Of a stretch of 64,000 bases of DNA, positions 55,122 through 63,893 are shown in pieces (positions within the stretch are counted from its first letter, which is position 1; each line of letters starts with the position of its first letter). The stretch comes from Micromonospora sp. DSM 45708 (GTDB taxonomy: Bacteria > Actinomycetota > Actinomycetes > Mycobacteriales > Micromonosporaceae), in assembly GCF_039566955.1 (NCBI RefSeq), contig NZ_CP154796.1, forward strand, positions 5,394,001 to 5,458,000, read 5' to 3'. The notes under the pieces are model-generated. The model was not told the DNA's origin. It saw only the letters and a list, made by a program, of their open reading frames with translations, and made no database searches. Made by a program: the position numbers and the translations under genes.

Positions 55122-56428
55122 CCTGGCGGGCGGGCCTGCTGCTCGCGGCCGGCGCCGTGACGCTGCCGGCCTGGCCGGCGCCGTTCCTCGGCGTCGCCGT
55201 GCTGACCACGGCGGTGCTGCTGCTGGTCGCCCTGGACCGGGCGCTCGCGGCTCCGCCGCACGCGCTCACCGCCACCCGCACCGGCGACCGGACCGTCCGG
55301 CTCGGCGGCACCGCCACGGTCATCCTGCACCTGACCAACCCCACCGACCGGACGTTGCACGCGCACGTCCGCGACGCGTGGGTGCCGTCGGCCGGGGCAC
55401 GCCCCGAACGGTCCGCGCACGAGGTGCTGACCGTCGAGCCCGGCGGCGCGGTCGCGCTGCCGGTCCGGCTCACCCCGACGCGACGCGGCGACCGGCCGGC
55501 GGTGGCGCTGACCGTACGCTCGCTCGGGCCGATGCGCCTCGGCTTCCGGCAGCGCGCCGAACGGCCCGCCACCCCACCGTGGACGCTGCGCGTGCTGCCC
55601 CGCTTCGACTCCCGCCGGCACCTGCCGGAGAAGCTGGCCCGGCTGCGGGTCATCGACGGCGTCCAGGTGACCCGGGGACGCGGCCACGGCACCGAGTTCG
55701 ACACGCTGCGCGAGTACGCCGTCGGCGACGACGTCCGGTCCATCGACTGGCGGGCCAGCGCGCGCCGCGCCGACGTGCTGGTGCGCACCTGGCGGCCGGA
55801 GCGGGACCGGCGGCTCGTCTGCGTGCTGGACACCGGCCGCACCTCCGCGGTCCGGCTCGGCGACGAACCCCGGCTGGACACCGCGATCGACGCGGCGTTG
55901 CTGCTCACCGCGCTGGCCGCCCGCGCCGGCGACCGGGTCGACCTGCTCGCCGTGGACACCGTCGTACGGGCCCGGGTGACCGGCAGCAACCGCCCGGCGC
56001 TGCTGACCCGGCTGGTCGAGGCGATGGCCCCGCTCCAGCCGGCGCTGGCGGAGACGGACTTCGAGCTGATCGCCGGTGAGGTGCTGCGCCGGGGGCGGCA
56101 GCGCAGCCTGCTGGTGCTCTTCACCGCGCTGGACGTGGGCGCGCTCGGGGAGGGTCTGTTGCCGGTGCTGCCACGGCTGGCCGCCCGGCACCGGGTGGTG
56201 CTGGCGGCCACCCACGACCCGGTGCTGACCGGGCTCGCCACCGCCACCCCGGTCGGCCCGGACGACCCGTACGCGGTCGCGTCGGCGTGGCGGGCGCTGG
56301 CCGAGCGGGACCGGGTGCGGGCCGCGTTGTCCCGGCACGGCGTGACAGTGGTGGACGTGCCCGCCGACCGACTGGCCCCCGCCGTGGCCGACACCTACCT
56401 GCGCCTGAAGTCCCTGGGCCAGCTCTGA
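55118..56428 (+). CDS. DUF58-domain protein (VWA-like), MoxR partner
   Basis: 436 aa from ATG 55118 (ATGA overlap). Two N-terminal hydrophobic segments (about 5-45), a beta-rich region, then the DUF58 core GTEFDTLREYAVGDDVRSID, WRASARRADVLVRTWRPERD and VCVLDTGRTSAV, where the MIDAS-like DxG replaces the DxSxS of classical VWA domains. It is the last gene of the 51.4-56.4 kb operon, followed by hairpin copy 3. The gene order DUF4350-MoxR-DUF58-SpoIIM(reverse)-RDD matches the mycobacterial Rv3691-Rv3695 arrangement (recalled). Confidence 0.88.
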   Translation: MTWRAGLLLAAGAVTLPAWPAPFLGVAVLTTAVLLLVALDRALAAPPHALTATRTGDRTVRLGGTATVILHLTNPTDRTLHAHVRDAWVPSAGARPERSAHEVLTVEPGGAVALPVRLTPTRRGDRPAVALTVRSLGPMRLGFRQRAERPATPPWTLRVLPRFDSRRHLPEKLARLRVIDGVQVTRGRGHGTEFDTLREYAVGDDVRSIDWRASARRADVLVRTWRPERDRRLVCVLDTGRTSAVRLGDEPRLDTAIDAALLLTALAARAGDRVDLLAVDTVVRARVTGSNRPALLTRLVEAMAPLQPALAETDFELIAGEVLRRGRQRSLLVLFTALDVGALGEGLLPVLPRLAARHRVVLAATHDPVLTGLATATPVGPDDPYAVASAWRALAERDRVRAALSRHGVTVVDVPADRLAPAVADTYLRLKSLGQL

Positions 56429-56456
56429 CTCCCCCAACCCCGGGCCCCCGGGCCCT

Positions 56457-56510
56457 GATTCACGGAAACAGTGGCTGTCGCGGGCTCCATGGCCACTGTT
56501 TCCGTGAATC
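56457..56510. repeat. Dispersed hairpin element, copy 3 (bidirectional terminator position)
   Basis: Perfect 19-bp inverted repeat (56457-56475 with 56492-56510) around a 16-nt loop. The core reads GATTCACGGAAACAGTGGC. It fills the gap between the convergent DUF58 and SpoIIM stops, the position of a bidirectional terminator. Arms and spacing are shared with 842-903 and 31110-31175. Confidence 0.9.
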
Positions 56511-56515
56511 TGCGC

Positions 56516-57478
56516 TCAGTGGCGGAGGGGGCGCGGAGCAAGCGCGGCGGCGCGGCGGCCCAGGATGAGCGCGTACGCCAGGAAGGCGGCCCAGACGGTG
56601 GCGCCGGCCGCCACCCGCACGGCCATCGGCAGCGGCGCCGGGGTGACGAACGCCTCCAGCAGCGCGGAGACGGCGAACAGCCCGACCAGGCCGACCGCGA
56701 CCACCATGGCCGACCGTCCCGCCTCGGCGACCGCCCGGCCGCGCCCGAGATGCGCCGGCGGGGCGATCCACGCCCAGGCGGTGCGCAGCCCGACCCCGGC
56801 GGCGACGTAGATGCCGGTCAGCTCCAGCAGGCCGTGCGGCGTGATCAGGCCGAAGAAGACGTCCGCCCGGTCGTAGGAGACCATCACGCCGCCCACCACG
56901 CCGATGTTCAGCGCGTTCTGCCACAGCAGCCAGAACACCGGCACCACCAGCACGCCGGCGGCCAGGCACTGGGCCGCCAGCCAGGCGTTGTGTGTCCACA
57001 GGTGGAACGCGAACGTCGGCGCGGCGAACTCCGTGTAGTAGCCGGCGAAGCCGGAGTCGACGAGCTGCCGGGCCGACTCGGCGCCGATGAACGCGGCGGC
57101 GGTGTCCGGGTGACCGGCGACGAACCAGATGAGGAAGACGCTCAACGCGCTGAAGCCGGTGGCGACGCCGCACCACCAGGGCCAGGCCCGGTAGAGGGCG
57201 GCCGGCAGGTCGGCCAGCAGGAACCGGCGCACCGCCGCCCAGGACGGCCGGGGTCGGCCGGTGATCCGGGCGCGGGCGGCCAGGACCAGGTGGGACAGGT
57301 GACCGAGGAGCGCCGGCTCGGGGGCGCGGCTGCGCAGCGCGGAGAGGTGGGTGGCGGTGCGCTGGTAGAGCGAGATCAGCTCGTCGACCTCGGCCGCGTC
57401 CAGTCGGCGCCGGCCGGTCAACTGCTCCAGCCGTCGCCACTGCGCACCATGCTCCGCCACGTACGCGTCGAGATCCAC
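56516..57478 (-). CDS. Stage II sporulation protein M-like membrane protein
   Basis: 320 aa from GTG 57478 (MDLDAYVAEHGAQWRRLEQL). SpoIIM/DUF95 family: N-terminal soluble helices (1-95), then five or six TM segments from about 108. ALNIGVVGGVMVSYDRADVF with the following LITPHGLLELTGIYVAAGVG is the family signature. In Bacillus, SpoIIM helps peptidoglycan degradation during engulfment; in non-endospore actinobacteria its role is unknown and it accompanies RDD and MoxR genes. Its start lies only 6 bp from that of the divergent RDD gene. Confidence 0.87.
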   Translation of the reverse strand: MDLDAYVAEHGAQWRRLEQLTGRRRLDAAEVDELISLYQRTATHLSALRSRAPEPALLGHLSHLVLAARARITGRPRPSWAAVRRFLLADLPAALYRAWPWWCGVATGFSALSVFLIWFVAGHPDTAAAFIGAESARQLVDSGFAGYYTEFAAPTFAFHLWTHNAWLAAQCLAAGVLVVPVFWLLWQNALNIGVVGGVMVSYDRADVFFGLITPHGLLELTGIYVAAGVGLRTAWAWIAPPAHLGRGRAVAEAGRSAMVVAVGLVGLFAVSALLEAFVTPAPLPMAVRVAAGATVWAAFLAYALILGRRAAALAPRPLRH

Positions 57479-57484
57479 TCGTTC

Positions 57485-58432
57485 ATGGTGTTCACTGTCG
57501 GGGTGCGCGCGCAACCTCCCCCGCCCTCCGGGTGGGCCGACGCCGGTCTGGTCAGCGGTGAGGCCGTGGAGCTGGACGTCCGGGTCGCCCGGCTGGGTTC
57601 CCGGGTGCTCGCGCTGCTGATCGACCTGATCGTGCAGCTCGGTCTGGCGCTGGTGCTGGGTGCGGCGCTGTCGATGCTGGTGCTCGCCATGCCGCCGGAC
57701 GTGGTGGACGCCGCGCTGGCCGGCGGCCTCCAGGTCGTGCTGCTGGTGCTGGTGCTGGTCGGCTACCCGGTGGTGATGGAGCGGTTCGCCGGCGGCCGAA
57801 CGGTGGGCAAGCTGGCGGTGGGACTGCGGGTGGTGCGGGCCGACGGCGGGCCGGTCGGGGTCGGGCAGTCGCTGGCCCGGGCGCTGGTGGGCGTCGCGGT
57901 GGAGTGGCCCGGCCTGGTGCTGCCGCTGTTGAGCTGGGCGGCGACCCTGACGGTGATGCTCACCGACCCGCGCGGCCGGCGGTTGGGTGACCTGGTGGCC
58001 GGCACGCTGGTGGTGCACACCCGGGGCGCCGCGGTGTGGCGGCCGTTGCCGCCGGCCGTGCCGCCACTGCTCGCCTGGGCGGGCACGCTCGACCTGACCC
58101 GGGTGGACGACGGGTTGGCCCTGGCCGTCCGGCAGTACGTGGACCGGCTGCCCCAGCTCGCCGCCGCGGAGCGAGTCCGGCTGGGCCGGGAGCTGTGGGC
58201 GGAGGTGGCCTCGGTGACATCACCGCCGCCGCCGTGGGCCGCGCCGGAGTGGGCGTACCTGGCCGCCGTGCTGGCCGAGCGCCGGCGGCGGGCCGCGTAC
58301 CGGCTGGGCCGGGTCCGGGCGGTCAGCGACGCGCTCTGGCCGGAGCTGGCCCCGACCCCGGCCGCGCCGCCCGGGGTGCCGCTGCGGCGGGCCGCCCCGG
58401 AACCCGCCGGACCCGATCCGGTACGCCGCTGA
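57485..58432 (+). CDS. RDD-family membrane protein
   Basis: 315 aa from ATG 57485; in-frame GTG codons shortly after (for example at 57503) are alternatives because the ATG is 6 bp from the divergent spoIIM start. The RDD domain has VARLGSRVLALLIDLIVQLG (Arg then Asp in TM1), FAGGRTVGKLAVGLRVVRAD and MLTDPRGRRLGDLVAGTLVV. The C-terminal region (about 200-315) is soluble. RDD proteins are membrane transport-like or antiporter-like proteins of mostly unknown role. Stop is 15 nt from the convergent efeB stop. Confidence 0.88.
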   Translation: MVFTVGVRAQPPPPSGWADAGLVSGEAVELDVRVARLGSRVLALLIDLIVQLGLALVLGAALSMLVLAMPPDVVDAALAGGLQVVLLVLVLVGYPVVMERFAGGRTVGKLAVGLRVVRADGGPVGVGQSLARALVGVAVEWPGLVLPLLSWAATLTVMLTDPRGRRLGDLVAGTLVVHTRGAAVWRPLPPAVPPLLAWAGTLDLTRVDDGLALAVRQYVDRLPQLAAAERVRLGRELWAEVASVTSPPPPWAAPEWAYLAAVLAERRRRAAYRLGRVRAVSDALWPELAPTPAAPPGVPLRRAAPEPAGPDPVRR

Positions 58433-58447
58433 GCGGGCCGGGCCGGC

Positions 58448-59770
58448 TCAGGAGAACAGCGCCCGGCCCCACCAGTCGGCCGCGTCGCGGACGCCCGGCG
58501 GGCAGGCGAACAGGCCGCTGGAGACGTGGCGCAGGTACTCGTTCATCGCGTCGTTGCGGGCCAGCCGCGTCTGGATCGGCACGAACTGCTTGCGCGGGTC
58601 CCGCTGGTAGGCGATGAAGAACAGCCCGGCGTCGAGCCGGCCCAGCCCGTCCGAGCCGTCCACGAAGTTGTAGCCGCGTCGCAGCAGGCGGGCGCCGCCG
58701 TTCTGGTCCGGGTGGGCGAGCCGCACGTGCGCGGTCGGCGCGATGGCCGGCTCGCCGTCGTCGCCCTTGGCGGCGAAGTCCGGCTCGTCGAACTCGTCGC
58801 GCCGGCCGAGCGGGGCGCCGCTGCCCTTGGTCCGGCCGGTGATCGCCTCCTGCTCGGCCAGCGGGCTGCGGTCCCAGGTCTCGATCAGCATCCGGATCTT
58901 GCGGGTGACCAGGTAGGAGCCGCCGGCCATCCAGTCCGGACCGTCGCCGGGCTGCACCCAGAGCTGCTCGCGGAGCAGGTCGGCGTCCTCGGCCTTGAGG
59001 TTGGCGGTGCCGTCCTTGAAGCCGAACAGGTTACGCGGCGTGGCCTGGTCCCGCGACGTCGACGAGGTACGCCCGAACCCGAGCTGCGACCAGCGGACGC
59101 TGACCACGCCCATGCCGATCCGGGCCAGGTTGCGGATGGCGTGCACCGCCACCTGCGGATCGTTGGCGCAGGCCTGGACACAGATGTCGCCGCCGGACAG
59201 CTCCGGCTTGAGCGCGTCGCCGGCGAAGTGCGGGAGGTCGGCGAGCGCGGCGGGGCGGCGGTCGGCGATGCCGAACCGGTCCCGGCCCTGGGCGTCGCGG
59301 AACAGCGACGGGCCGAACCCGACCGTGACGGTGAGCTGCGACGGGGGCAGTCCGAGCGCCTCGCCGGTGTCGTCCGGCGGGGCCTCCGGCACCCCGCCGA
59401 CCGCGCCGATCAGCCCGGCGTCCTTGCCGGCGGTCATCCGGGCCGCGGCGGCGGTCCACTCCTGGAGCATCGCGACCAGCCGATCCCGGTCCCTGGTGAC
59501 CACGTCGAACGCGACGAAGTGCAGCCGGTCCTGAGCGGCGGTGGTGATGCCGGCCTGGTGCTCGCCGAGGAACGGCACCGCCCCGGCGGCCGTCGCGGTG
59601 GCCGACGCCTGGCCGCCACCGGCGATCAGCGCGCCCGCGCCGGCCGCCACCGCGCCGACGCCGGCCGCACCGACGCCGGCCAGGGTCATCGCCCGCCGGC
59701 GGGAGATCCCGCGACCGGCCTGCTGGCTGTTCGGCTCGCTCGTCGCGTCACCGCCGGCCGGGGTGGTCAT
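58448..59770 (-). CDS. efeB: EfeB, DyP-type peroxidase/deferrochelatase
   Basis: 440 aa, ATG at 59770 overlapping the efeO stop by 4 bp. Twin-arginine signal SRRRAMTLAGVGAAGVGAVA (residues 23-45), so it is exported folded with haem. DyP motifs: GxxDG in FGFKDGTANLK and the haem-ligand region APTAHVRLAHPDQNGGARLL. It oxidises Fe2+ or removes iron from haem for the EfeUO uptake system. It is the third gene of efeUOB. Confidence 0.94.
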   Translation of the reverse strand: MTTPAGGDATSEPNSQQAGRGISRRRAMTLAGVGAAGVGAVAAGAGALIAGGGQASATATAAGAVPFLGEHQAGITTAAQDRLHFVAFDVVTRDRDRLVAMLQEWTAAAARMTAGKDAGLIGAVGGVPEAPPDDTGEALGLPPSQLTVTVGFGPSLFRDAQGRDRFGIADRRPAALADLPHFAGDALKPELSGGDICVQACANDPQVAVHAIRNLARIGMGVVSVRWSQLGFGRTSSTSRDQATPRNLFGFKDGTANLKAEDADLLREQLWVQPGDGPDWMAGGSYLVTRKIRMLIETWDRSPLAEQEAITGRTKGSGAPLGRRDEFDEPDFAAKGDDGEPAIAPTAHVRLAHPDQNGGARLLRRGYNFVDGSDGLGRLDAGLFFIAYQRDPRKQFVPIQTRLARNDAMNEYLRHVSSGLFACPPGVRDAADWWGRALFS

Positions 59771-60897
59771 CGCGCGACGGCCGCCGCGATCTTGCTGACC
59801 GGCTCGGCCAGCGCGTTGATGCTGTCCGACAGCACCTTCAGCTCGGTCTTGCTGAGCTGGGTGTGCAGCTTCCAGCCGTCGCCGGCCCGGTGCTTGCCGA
59901 GCGCGGCCTCCACGTTGGCGAACTCGGCGTCGAGCTGCTTGACCAGGTCGGGCGCGCGCTGCTCCAGGGCCGGGCGCAGCGCGGCGACGGCCGCCTTCGA
60001 GCCCTCCAGGTTGGCGTTGAAGTCCCAGAGGTCGGTGTGCGAGTACCGCTCCTCCTCACCGGTGATCTTGCCACTGGCGACCTCGTCGAGCAGCGCCTTG
60101 GCGCCGTTGGCGAGCTGGAGCGGGGTGAGCTTCTCGGCGTCGGCCTTGGCCACGATCGCCTTGACGTCGACCAGGAGCCGGTCGGCGATCGGGCCGTCCT
60201 TGCTGATGTCGCCGGTGGTCCAGAGGTCCTTCTCGATCCGGTGGAAGCCGGTGAACTCCATGCCCTCCTCGACCACCTCCTCGCGACCGTCGATCTTCGG
60301 GTCGAGGTCGCCGAAGCTCTCCGCGACCGGCTCGATCCGTTCCCAGTAGGTGCGGGCCACCGGGTAGAGCGCCTTGGCCTTCGCCACGTCGTTGCCCTTG
60401 ACCGCGGCCACGAACTCCTCGGTCTTGGTCAGCAGCGCGGCGGTCTGGCTGCGCACGTAGCGCTGGTAGCTGGCGGTGGCCTCGGCGAGCGCGGCGTCCG
60501 GCGCGACGCTCGCGGCGGTGCCGCTGACCTTCAGCGCGCCCCGGATGCCCCGGCCGCTCATCCCCGGCTTGCAGGCGGTCTCGTACGTCCCGGCGGGCAG
60601 CTCGACGCGCAGCTCCCGGCTCAGCCCCGGAGCGATGTTCTCCACCTCGCCCATCACCCGGTCGCCGGCGGCGTAGACGTAGAACTCGTTGACCTTGGAA
60701 CCGTTGTTGGTCACCTTGAACGTCACCTGGCCGGCGTCGATCTCGGTGCTGCCGACCTCGCAGGCGCTGTCCGTCGCCTTGACGGCGATCGGCCCGCCGG
60801 CGGGCGCGTCGGCGTCGTCACCACCGCCGCAACCGGTCAGTCCGGCGACGGCGAGCAACCCGGCGGCGGCGGGCGCGACGAATCGAGTGGTACGCAT
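59767..60897 (-). CDS. efeO: EfeO, iron-uptake lipoprotein with cupredoxin and M75 domains
   Basis: 376 aa from ATG 60897; lipobox LTGC gives lipidated Cys23. An N-terminal cupredoxin-like domain (about 38-125, CEVGSTEIDAGQVTFKVTNN) precedes a four-helix M75/imelysin-like domain. The latter has the metal motif HxxExxxW in FHRIEKDLWTT and TLxL-type helix contacts (LLVDVKAIVAKADAEKLTPL). It binds extracellular iron and passes it to the EfeU permease. It lies 29 nt after efeU and overlaps efeB by 4 bp. Confidence 0.94.
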   Translation of the reverse strand: MRTTRFVAPAAAGLLAVAGLTGCGGGDDADAPAGGPIAVKATDSACEVGSTEIDAGQVTFKVTNNGSKVNEFYVYAAGDRVMGEVENIAPGLSRELRVELPAGTYETACKPGMSGRGIRGALKVSGTAASVAPDAALAEATASYQRYVRSQTAALLTKTEEFVAAVKGNDVAKAKALYPVARTYWERIEPVAESFGDLDPKIDGREEVVEEGMEFTGFHRIEKDLWTTGDISKDGPIADRLLVDVKAIVAKADAEKLTPLQLANGAKALLDEVASGKITGEEERYSHTDLWDFNANLEGSKAAVAALRPALEQRAPDLVKQLDAEFANVEAALGKHRAGDGWKLHTQLSKTELKVLSDSINALAEPVSKIAAAVAR

Positions 60898-60926
60898 CGG
60901 TGCGGGATCTCCTCGGAAACGGGCGG

Positions 60927-61898
60927 TCAGGCGCGCGGGGACGGGACGGCGGCGGCGTCGACAGCGGCCGGCGCGGGCTCGGGGGTGGTCGCGGTGGACT
61001 CGGCCGGCGGGGCCGCGGCCGGCGCGGTCGCGGCCGGCGGGGCCGGAGCGGTCGGGGTCGCGGCCGGAGCGGCGGAGGGCTTGGCCGGCGCGGCCGGCTT
61101 GCGCAGGAAGAGCACGAGCACCGGCACCGCGTACGCGACCCAGGCGATCAGCTCCAGCACGGTCGGCGCGGCGGTGATGTTGAACATGCCGGCGAGCAGC
61201 GCGCCGTACCAGGCGTTCGGGTCCAGCGTGGCGGAGATGTCGAACGCCTGGTTGTTCAGGCCGGGCAGCACGCCGGCCTCCTGGAAGTCGTGGATGCCGT
61301 ACTTGAGGATGCCGGCGGCGACCAGGATCAGCAGCGCGCCGGTCCAGGTGAAGAACCGACTCAGGTTGATCTTCAGGGCGCTGCGGTAGAGCAGGAAGCC
61401 GATCACCACGGCGGTGGCGATGCCGCCGATCAGGGCGAGCAGCGAGCCCGCGCCGGTGCCGCCGGCCACGCTCTCGGCCGCCGCGTAGAAGATCAGCGCG
61501 GTTTCCAGCCCTTCCCGGACCACCGCGAGGAAGGCCATGCCGGCGACCGCCAGCGAGCCGACGGCGAGCGCCTCGGTGAGCTTCCCGCGCAGCTCGCCCG
61601 CGATGGAGCGGGCCGCCCGACGCATCCAGAAGATCATCCAGGTCACGAACACCACGGCGGCGACCGAGGTCACCGCCTCGAAGAACTCGCGCGACTCGGA
61701 GGTACGCAGCAGCGAGGTCGAGGTGTACTGGATCAGCGAGCCGAAGACGACGGAGAGCGCCACGGCCAGGCCGACGCCGGCCCACACCTGGGGCAGCCGG
61801 TCACGCCGCTGCGACTTCACCAGGAAGGCGACCAGGATGCTGACCACCAGGGTCGCTTCCAGGCCCTCCCGCAGGCCGATCAGGTACGTGGCGAACAT
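60927..61898 (-). CDS. efeU: EfeU, FTR1-family iron permease
   Basis: 323 aa, ATG at 61898. Seven hydrophobic helices with the two REGLE iron-permeation motifs: GLREGLEATLVV near residue 10 and VVREGLETALIF near 128. The final 60 residues form an Ala/Pro/Thr-rich cytoplasmic or external tail not needed in the family. It imports ferric iron produced by EfeB at the membrane. A possible IdeR/DtxR box overlaps its presumed promoter (61932-61950). Confidence 0.94.
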   Translation of the reverse strand: MFATYLIGLREGLEATLVVSILVAFLVKSQRRDRLPQVWAGVGLAVALSVVFGSLIQYTSTSLLRTSESREFFEAVTSVAAVVFVTWMIFWMRRAARSIAGELRGKLTEALAVGSLAVAGMAFLAVVREGLETALIFYAAAESVAGGTGAGSLLALIGGIATAVVIGFLLYRSALKINLSRFFTWTGALLILVAAGILKYGIHDFQEAGVLPGLNNQAFDISATLDPNAWYGALLAGMFNITAAPTVLELIAWVAYAVPVLVLFLRKPAAPAKPSAAPAATPTAPAPPAATAPAAAPPAESTATTPEPAPAAVDAAAVPSPRA

Positions 61899-61931
61899 CC
61901 GTTACTCCGTAGTCGGTCAGGCATGCCTCAG

Positions 61932-61950
61932 TTAACTTAGGGCAGCCATA
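61932..61950 (-). promoter_or_regulatory. Possible IdeR/DtxR iron box overlapping the efeU -10 region
   Basis: TTAACTTAGGGCAGCCATA matches 12 of 19 positions of the actinobacterial iron-box consensus TTAGGTTAGGCTAACCTAA. On the minus strand it contains TAAGTT, a plausible -10, about 36 nt before the efeU start. Binding of an iron-loaded repressor here would shut off efeUOB when iron is plentiful. The match is imperfect. Confidence 0.5.
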
Positions 61951-62063
61951 CCTTGCTCCTGTTCCGGCACGGCGTCAAGTTGTTCACGGCAACCTCACCC
62001 AGCCTCGCTCCGGGCCGGCCGGACCGGCCAGGGCCGGAGGACCCGTTCGTCGCCGCGTACGCG

Positions 62064-62105
62064 AAAAGGGACCGGGACGGCCGCGCGGCGGCCGACCCCG
62101 GTCCC
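62064..62105 (-). terminator. Intrinsic terminator of ahcY with T4 tract
   Basis: Outer stem GGGACCGGG (62068-62076) with 62097-62105 and inner stem CGGCCGC (62078-62084) with 62088-62094, separated by an A-A mismatch, with a 3-nt loop. Four T residues follow on the minus strand (complement of 62064-62067). It lies 15 nt past the ahcY stop. Confidence 0.85.
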
Positions 62106-62120
62106 TTCCGGGCGCGGAAC

Positions 62121-63620
62121 TCAGTAGCGGTAGTGCTCCGGCTTGAACGGGCCCTCCTGCGAGACGCCCAGGTAGGACGCCTGCTCCTTGGAGAGCGTGG
62201 TCAGCTTGGCGCCGAGCGCGTCCAGGTGCAGCCGGGCCACCTTCTCGTCCAGGAGCTTGGGCAGCACGTAGACGCCGATCGGGTACTCGTCGGTCTTGGT
62301 GAACAGCTCGATCTGCGCGATGGTCTGATTGGCGAACGAGTTCGACATCACGAAGCTCGGGTGCCCGGTCGCGTTGCCCAGGTTCAGCAGGCGGCCCTCG
62401 GAGAGCACGATGATGGCGTGGCCGTCGTCGAAGCGCCACACGTCGACCTGCGGCTTGATGTTCTCCCGGGTGACGTCGCTGCGCTTCGCCAGGCCGGCCA
62501 TGTCGATCTCGTTGTCGAAGTGACCGATGTTGCCGACGATGGCCTGGTGCTTCATCCGGGCCATGTGCTCGTTGGTGATCACGTCGAAGCAGCCGGTCGC
62601 GGTGATGAAGATGTCGGCCTGCTCGACCACGTCGTCGAGCGTGGCGACCTGGTAGCCGTCCATCGCCGCCTGGAGCGCGCAGATCGGGTCGACCTCGGTC
62701 ACCACGACCCGGGCGCCCTGGCCGCGCAGCGACTCGGCGCAGCCCTTGCCCACGTCGCCGTAGCCCATGACGACGGCCATCTTGCCGCCGATCAGCACGT
62801 CGGTGGCGCGGTTGATGCCGTCGATGAGCGAGTGGCGGCAGCCGTACTTGTTGTCGAACTTGCTCTTGGTCACCGAGTCGTTGACGTTGATGGCCGGGAA
62901 GAGCAGCGTGCCGGCACGGTGCATCTCGTAGAGCCGGTGCACGCCGGTGGTGGTCTCCTCGGTGACGCCCTTGATGCCGGCGGCGATCCGGGTCCAGCGC
63001 TGGTTGTCCTCGCCGAGCGAGCGGTGCAGCAGGCCGAGGATGACCGCGTACTCCTCGGAGTCGGCCGACTCGACCGGCGGCACGACACCGGCCTTCTCGA
63101 ACTCGGCGCCCTTGTGCACCAGCAGCGTGGCGTCGCCGCCGTCGTCGAGGATCATGTTCGGGCCCTGCCCGTCCGGCCAGGCGAGCACCTGCTCGGTGCA
63201 CCACCAGTACTCCGGCAGCGTCTCGCCCTTCCAGGCGTAGACCGGGACGCCGGCCGGCGCCTCCGGGGTGCCCTCGGGGCCGACCACGATGGCCGCGGCG
63301 GCGTGGTCCTGGGTGGAGAAGATGTTGCAGGACGCCCAGCGGACCTGCGCGCCGAGCGCGACCAGGGTCTCGATCAGGACGGCGGTCTGGACGGTCATGT
63401 GCAGCGACCCGGTGATGCGGGCGCCCGCGAGCGGCTGGGCGTCGGCGAACTCCCGCCGGATCGCCATCAGGCCGGGCATCTCGTGCTCCGCGAGCCGGAT
63501 CTCCTTGCGCCCGAACTCGGCGAGCGACAGATCCGCCACCTTGTAGTCGCCCTCGGCGAGGGTGCTCGGCCGGGCGCCGGACGGCGCGCCGCTGGGGGCC
63601 GCCGGAAGCGTGCTGGTCAT
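62121..63620 (-). CDS. ahcY: Adenosylhomocysteinase (S-adenosyl-L-homocysteine hydrolase)
   Basis: 499 aa from ATG 63620 with AGGAGC 5 nt upstream; the frame is open further upstream without a better start. Signatures: [55 protein letters not shown] (active-site Lys, Asp and Cys), NAD loop MGYGDVGKG and the C-terminal KPEHYRY. It reversibly splits adenosylhomocysteine to adenosine and homocysteine, relieving methyltransferase inhibition. The length fits the actinobacterial form with the extra central segment. Confidence 0.97.
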   Translation of the reverse strand: MTSTLPAAPSGAPSGARPSTLAEGDYKVADLSLAEFGRKEIRLAEHEMPGLMAIRREFADAQPLAGARITGSLHMTVQTAVLIETLVALGAQVRWASCNIFSTQDHAAAAIVVGPEGTPEAPAGVPVYAWKGETLPEYWWCTEQVLAWPDGQGPNMILDDGGDATLLVHKGAEFEKAGVVPPVESADSEEYAVILGLLHRSLGEDNQRWTRIAAGIKGVTEETTTGVHRLYEMHRAGTLLFPAINVNDSVTKSKFDNKYGCRHSLIDGINRATDVLIGGKMAVVMGYGDVGKGCAESLRGQGARVVVTEVDPICALQAAMDGYQVATLDDVVEQADIFITATGCFDVITNEHMARMKHQAIVGNIGHFDNEIDMAGLAKRSDVTRENIKPQVDVWRFDDGHAIIVLSEGRLLNLGNATGHPSFVMSNSFANQTIAQIELFTKTDEYPIGVYVLPKLLDEKVARLHLDALGAKLTTLSKEQASYLGVSQEGPFKPEHYRY

Positions 63621-63893
63621 GGAAGCTCCTGTCGAACGAAGGGCTGCGCAGCCTTCCACCTTACGCGCGTGGGCCCGCCCACCCCGGGCCGGTTGGTGGA
63701 GGAACGGCAAACAGCGCACGGGGGCGGTGGGTCGTGGACAGACTTTCCGCCCACGGCCCCGCCACCCCCGTGCATCCCCCCGGTTTGGATCCCCGCGCGT
63801 TCCCGGACCTTCGTCGCGACAACGCTGCGTAAACACAGAGTCACACTGAGCAACCAGACCGTCAAGCGGTTTCGGGAAATCGGCAGGCGCTGC

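Noticed and set aside
58430..58450. Small palindrome covering both efeB and RDD stop codons
   Set aside because: Only about 5 bp pair reliably; too weak to call a terminator.
63621..63893. Possible SAH/SAM riboswitch ahead of ahcY
   Set aside because: No conserved riboswitch core could be recognised in the leader; a covariance-model search would be needed to reopen this.
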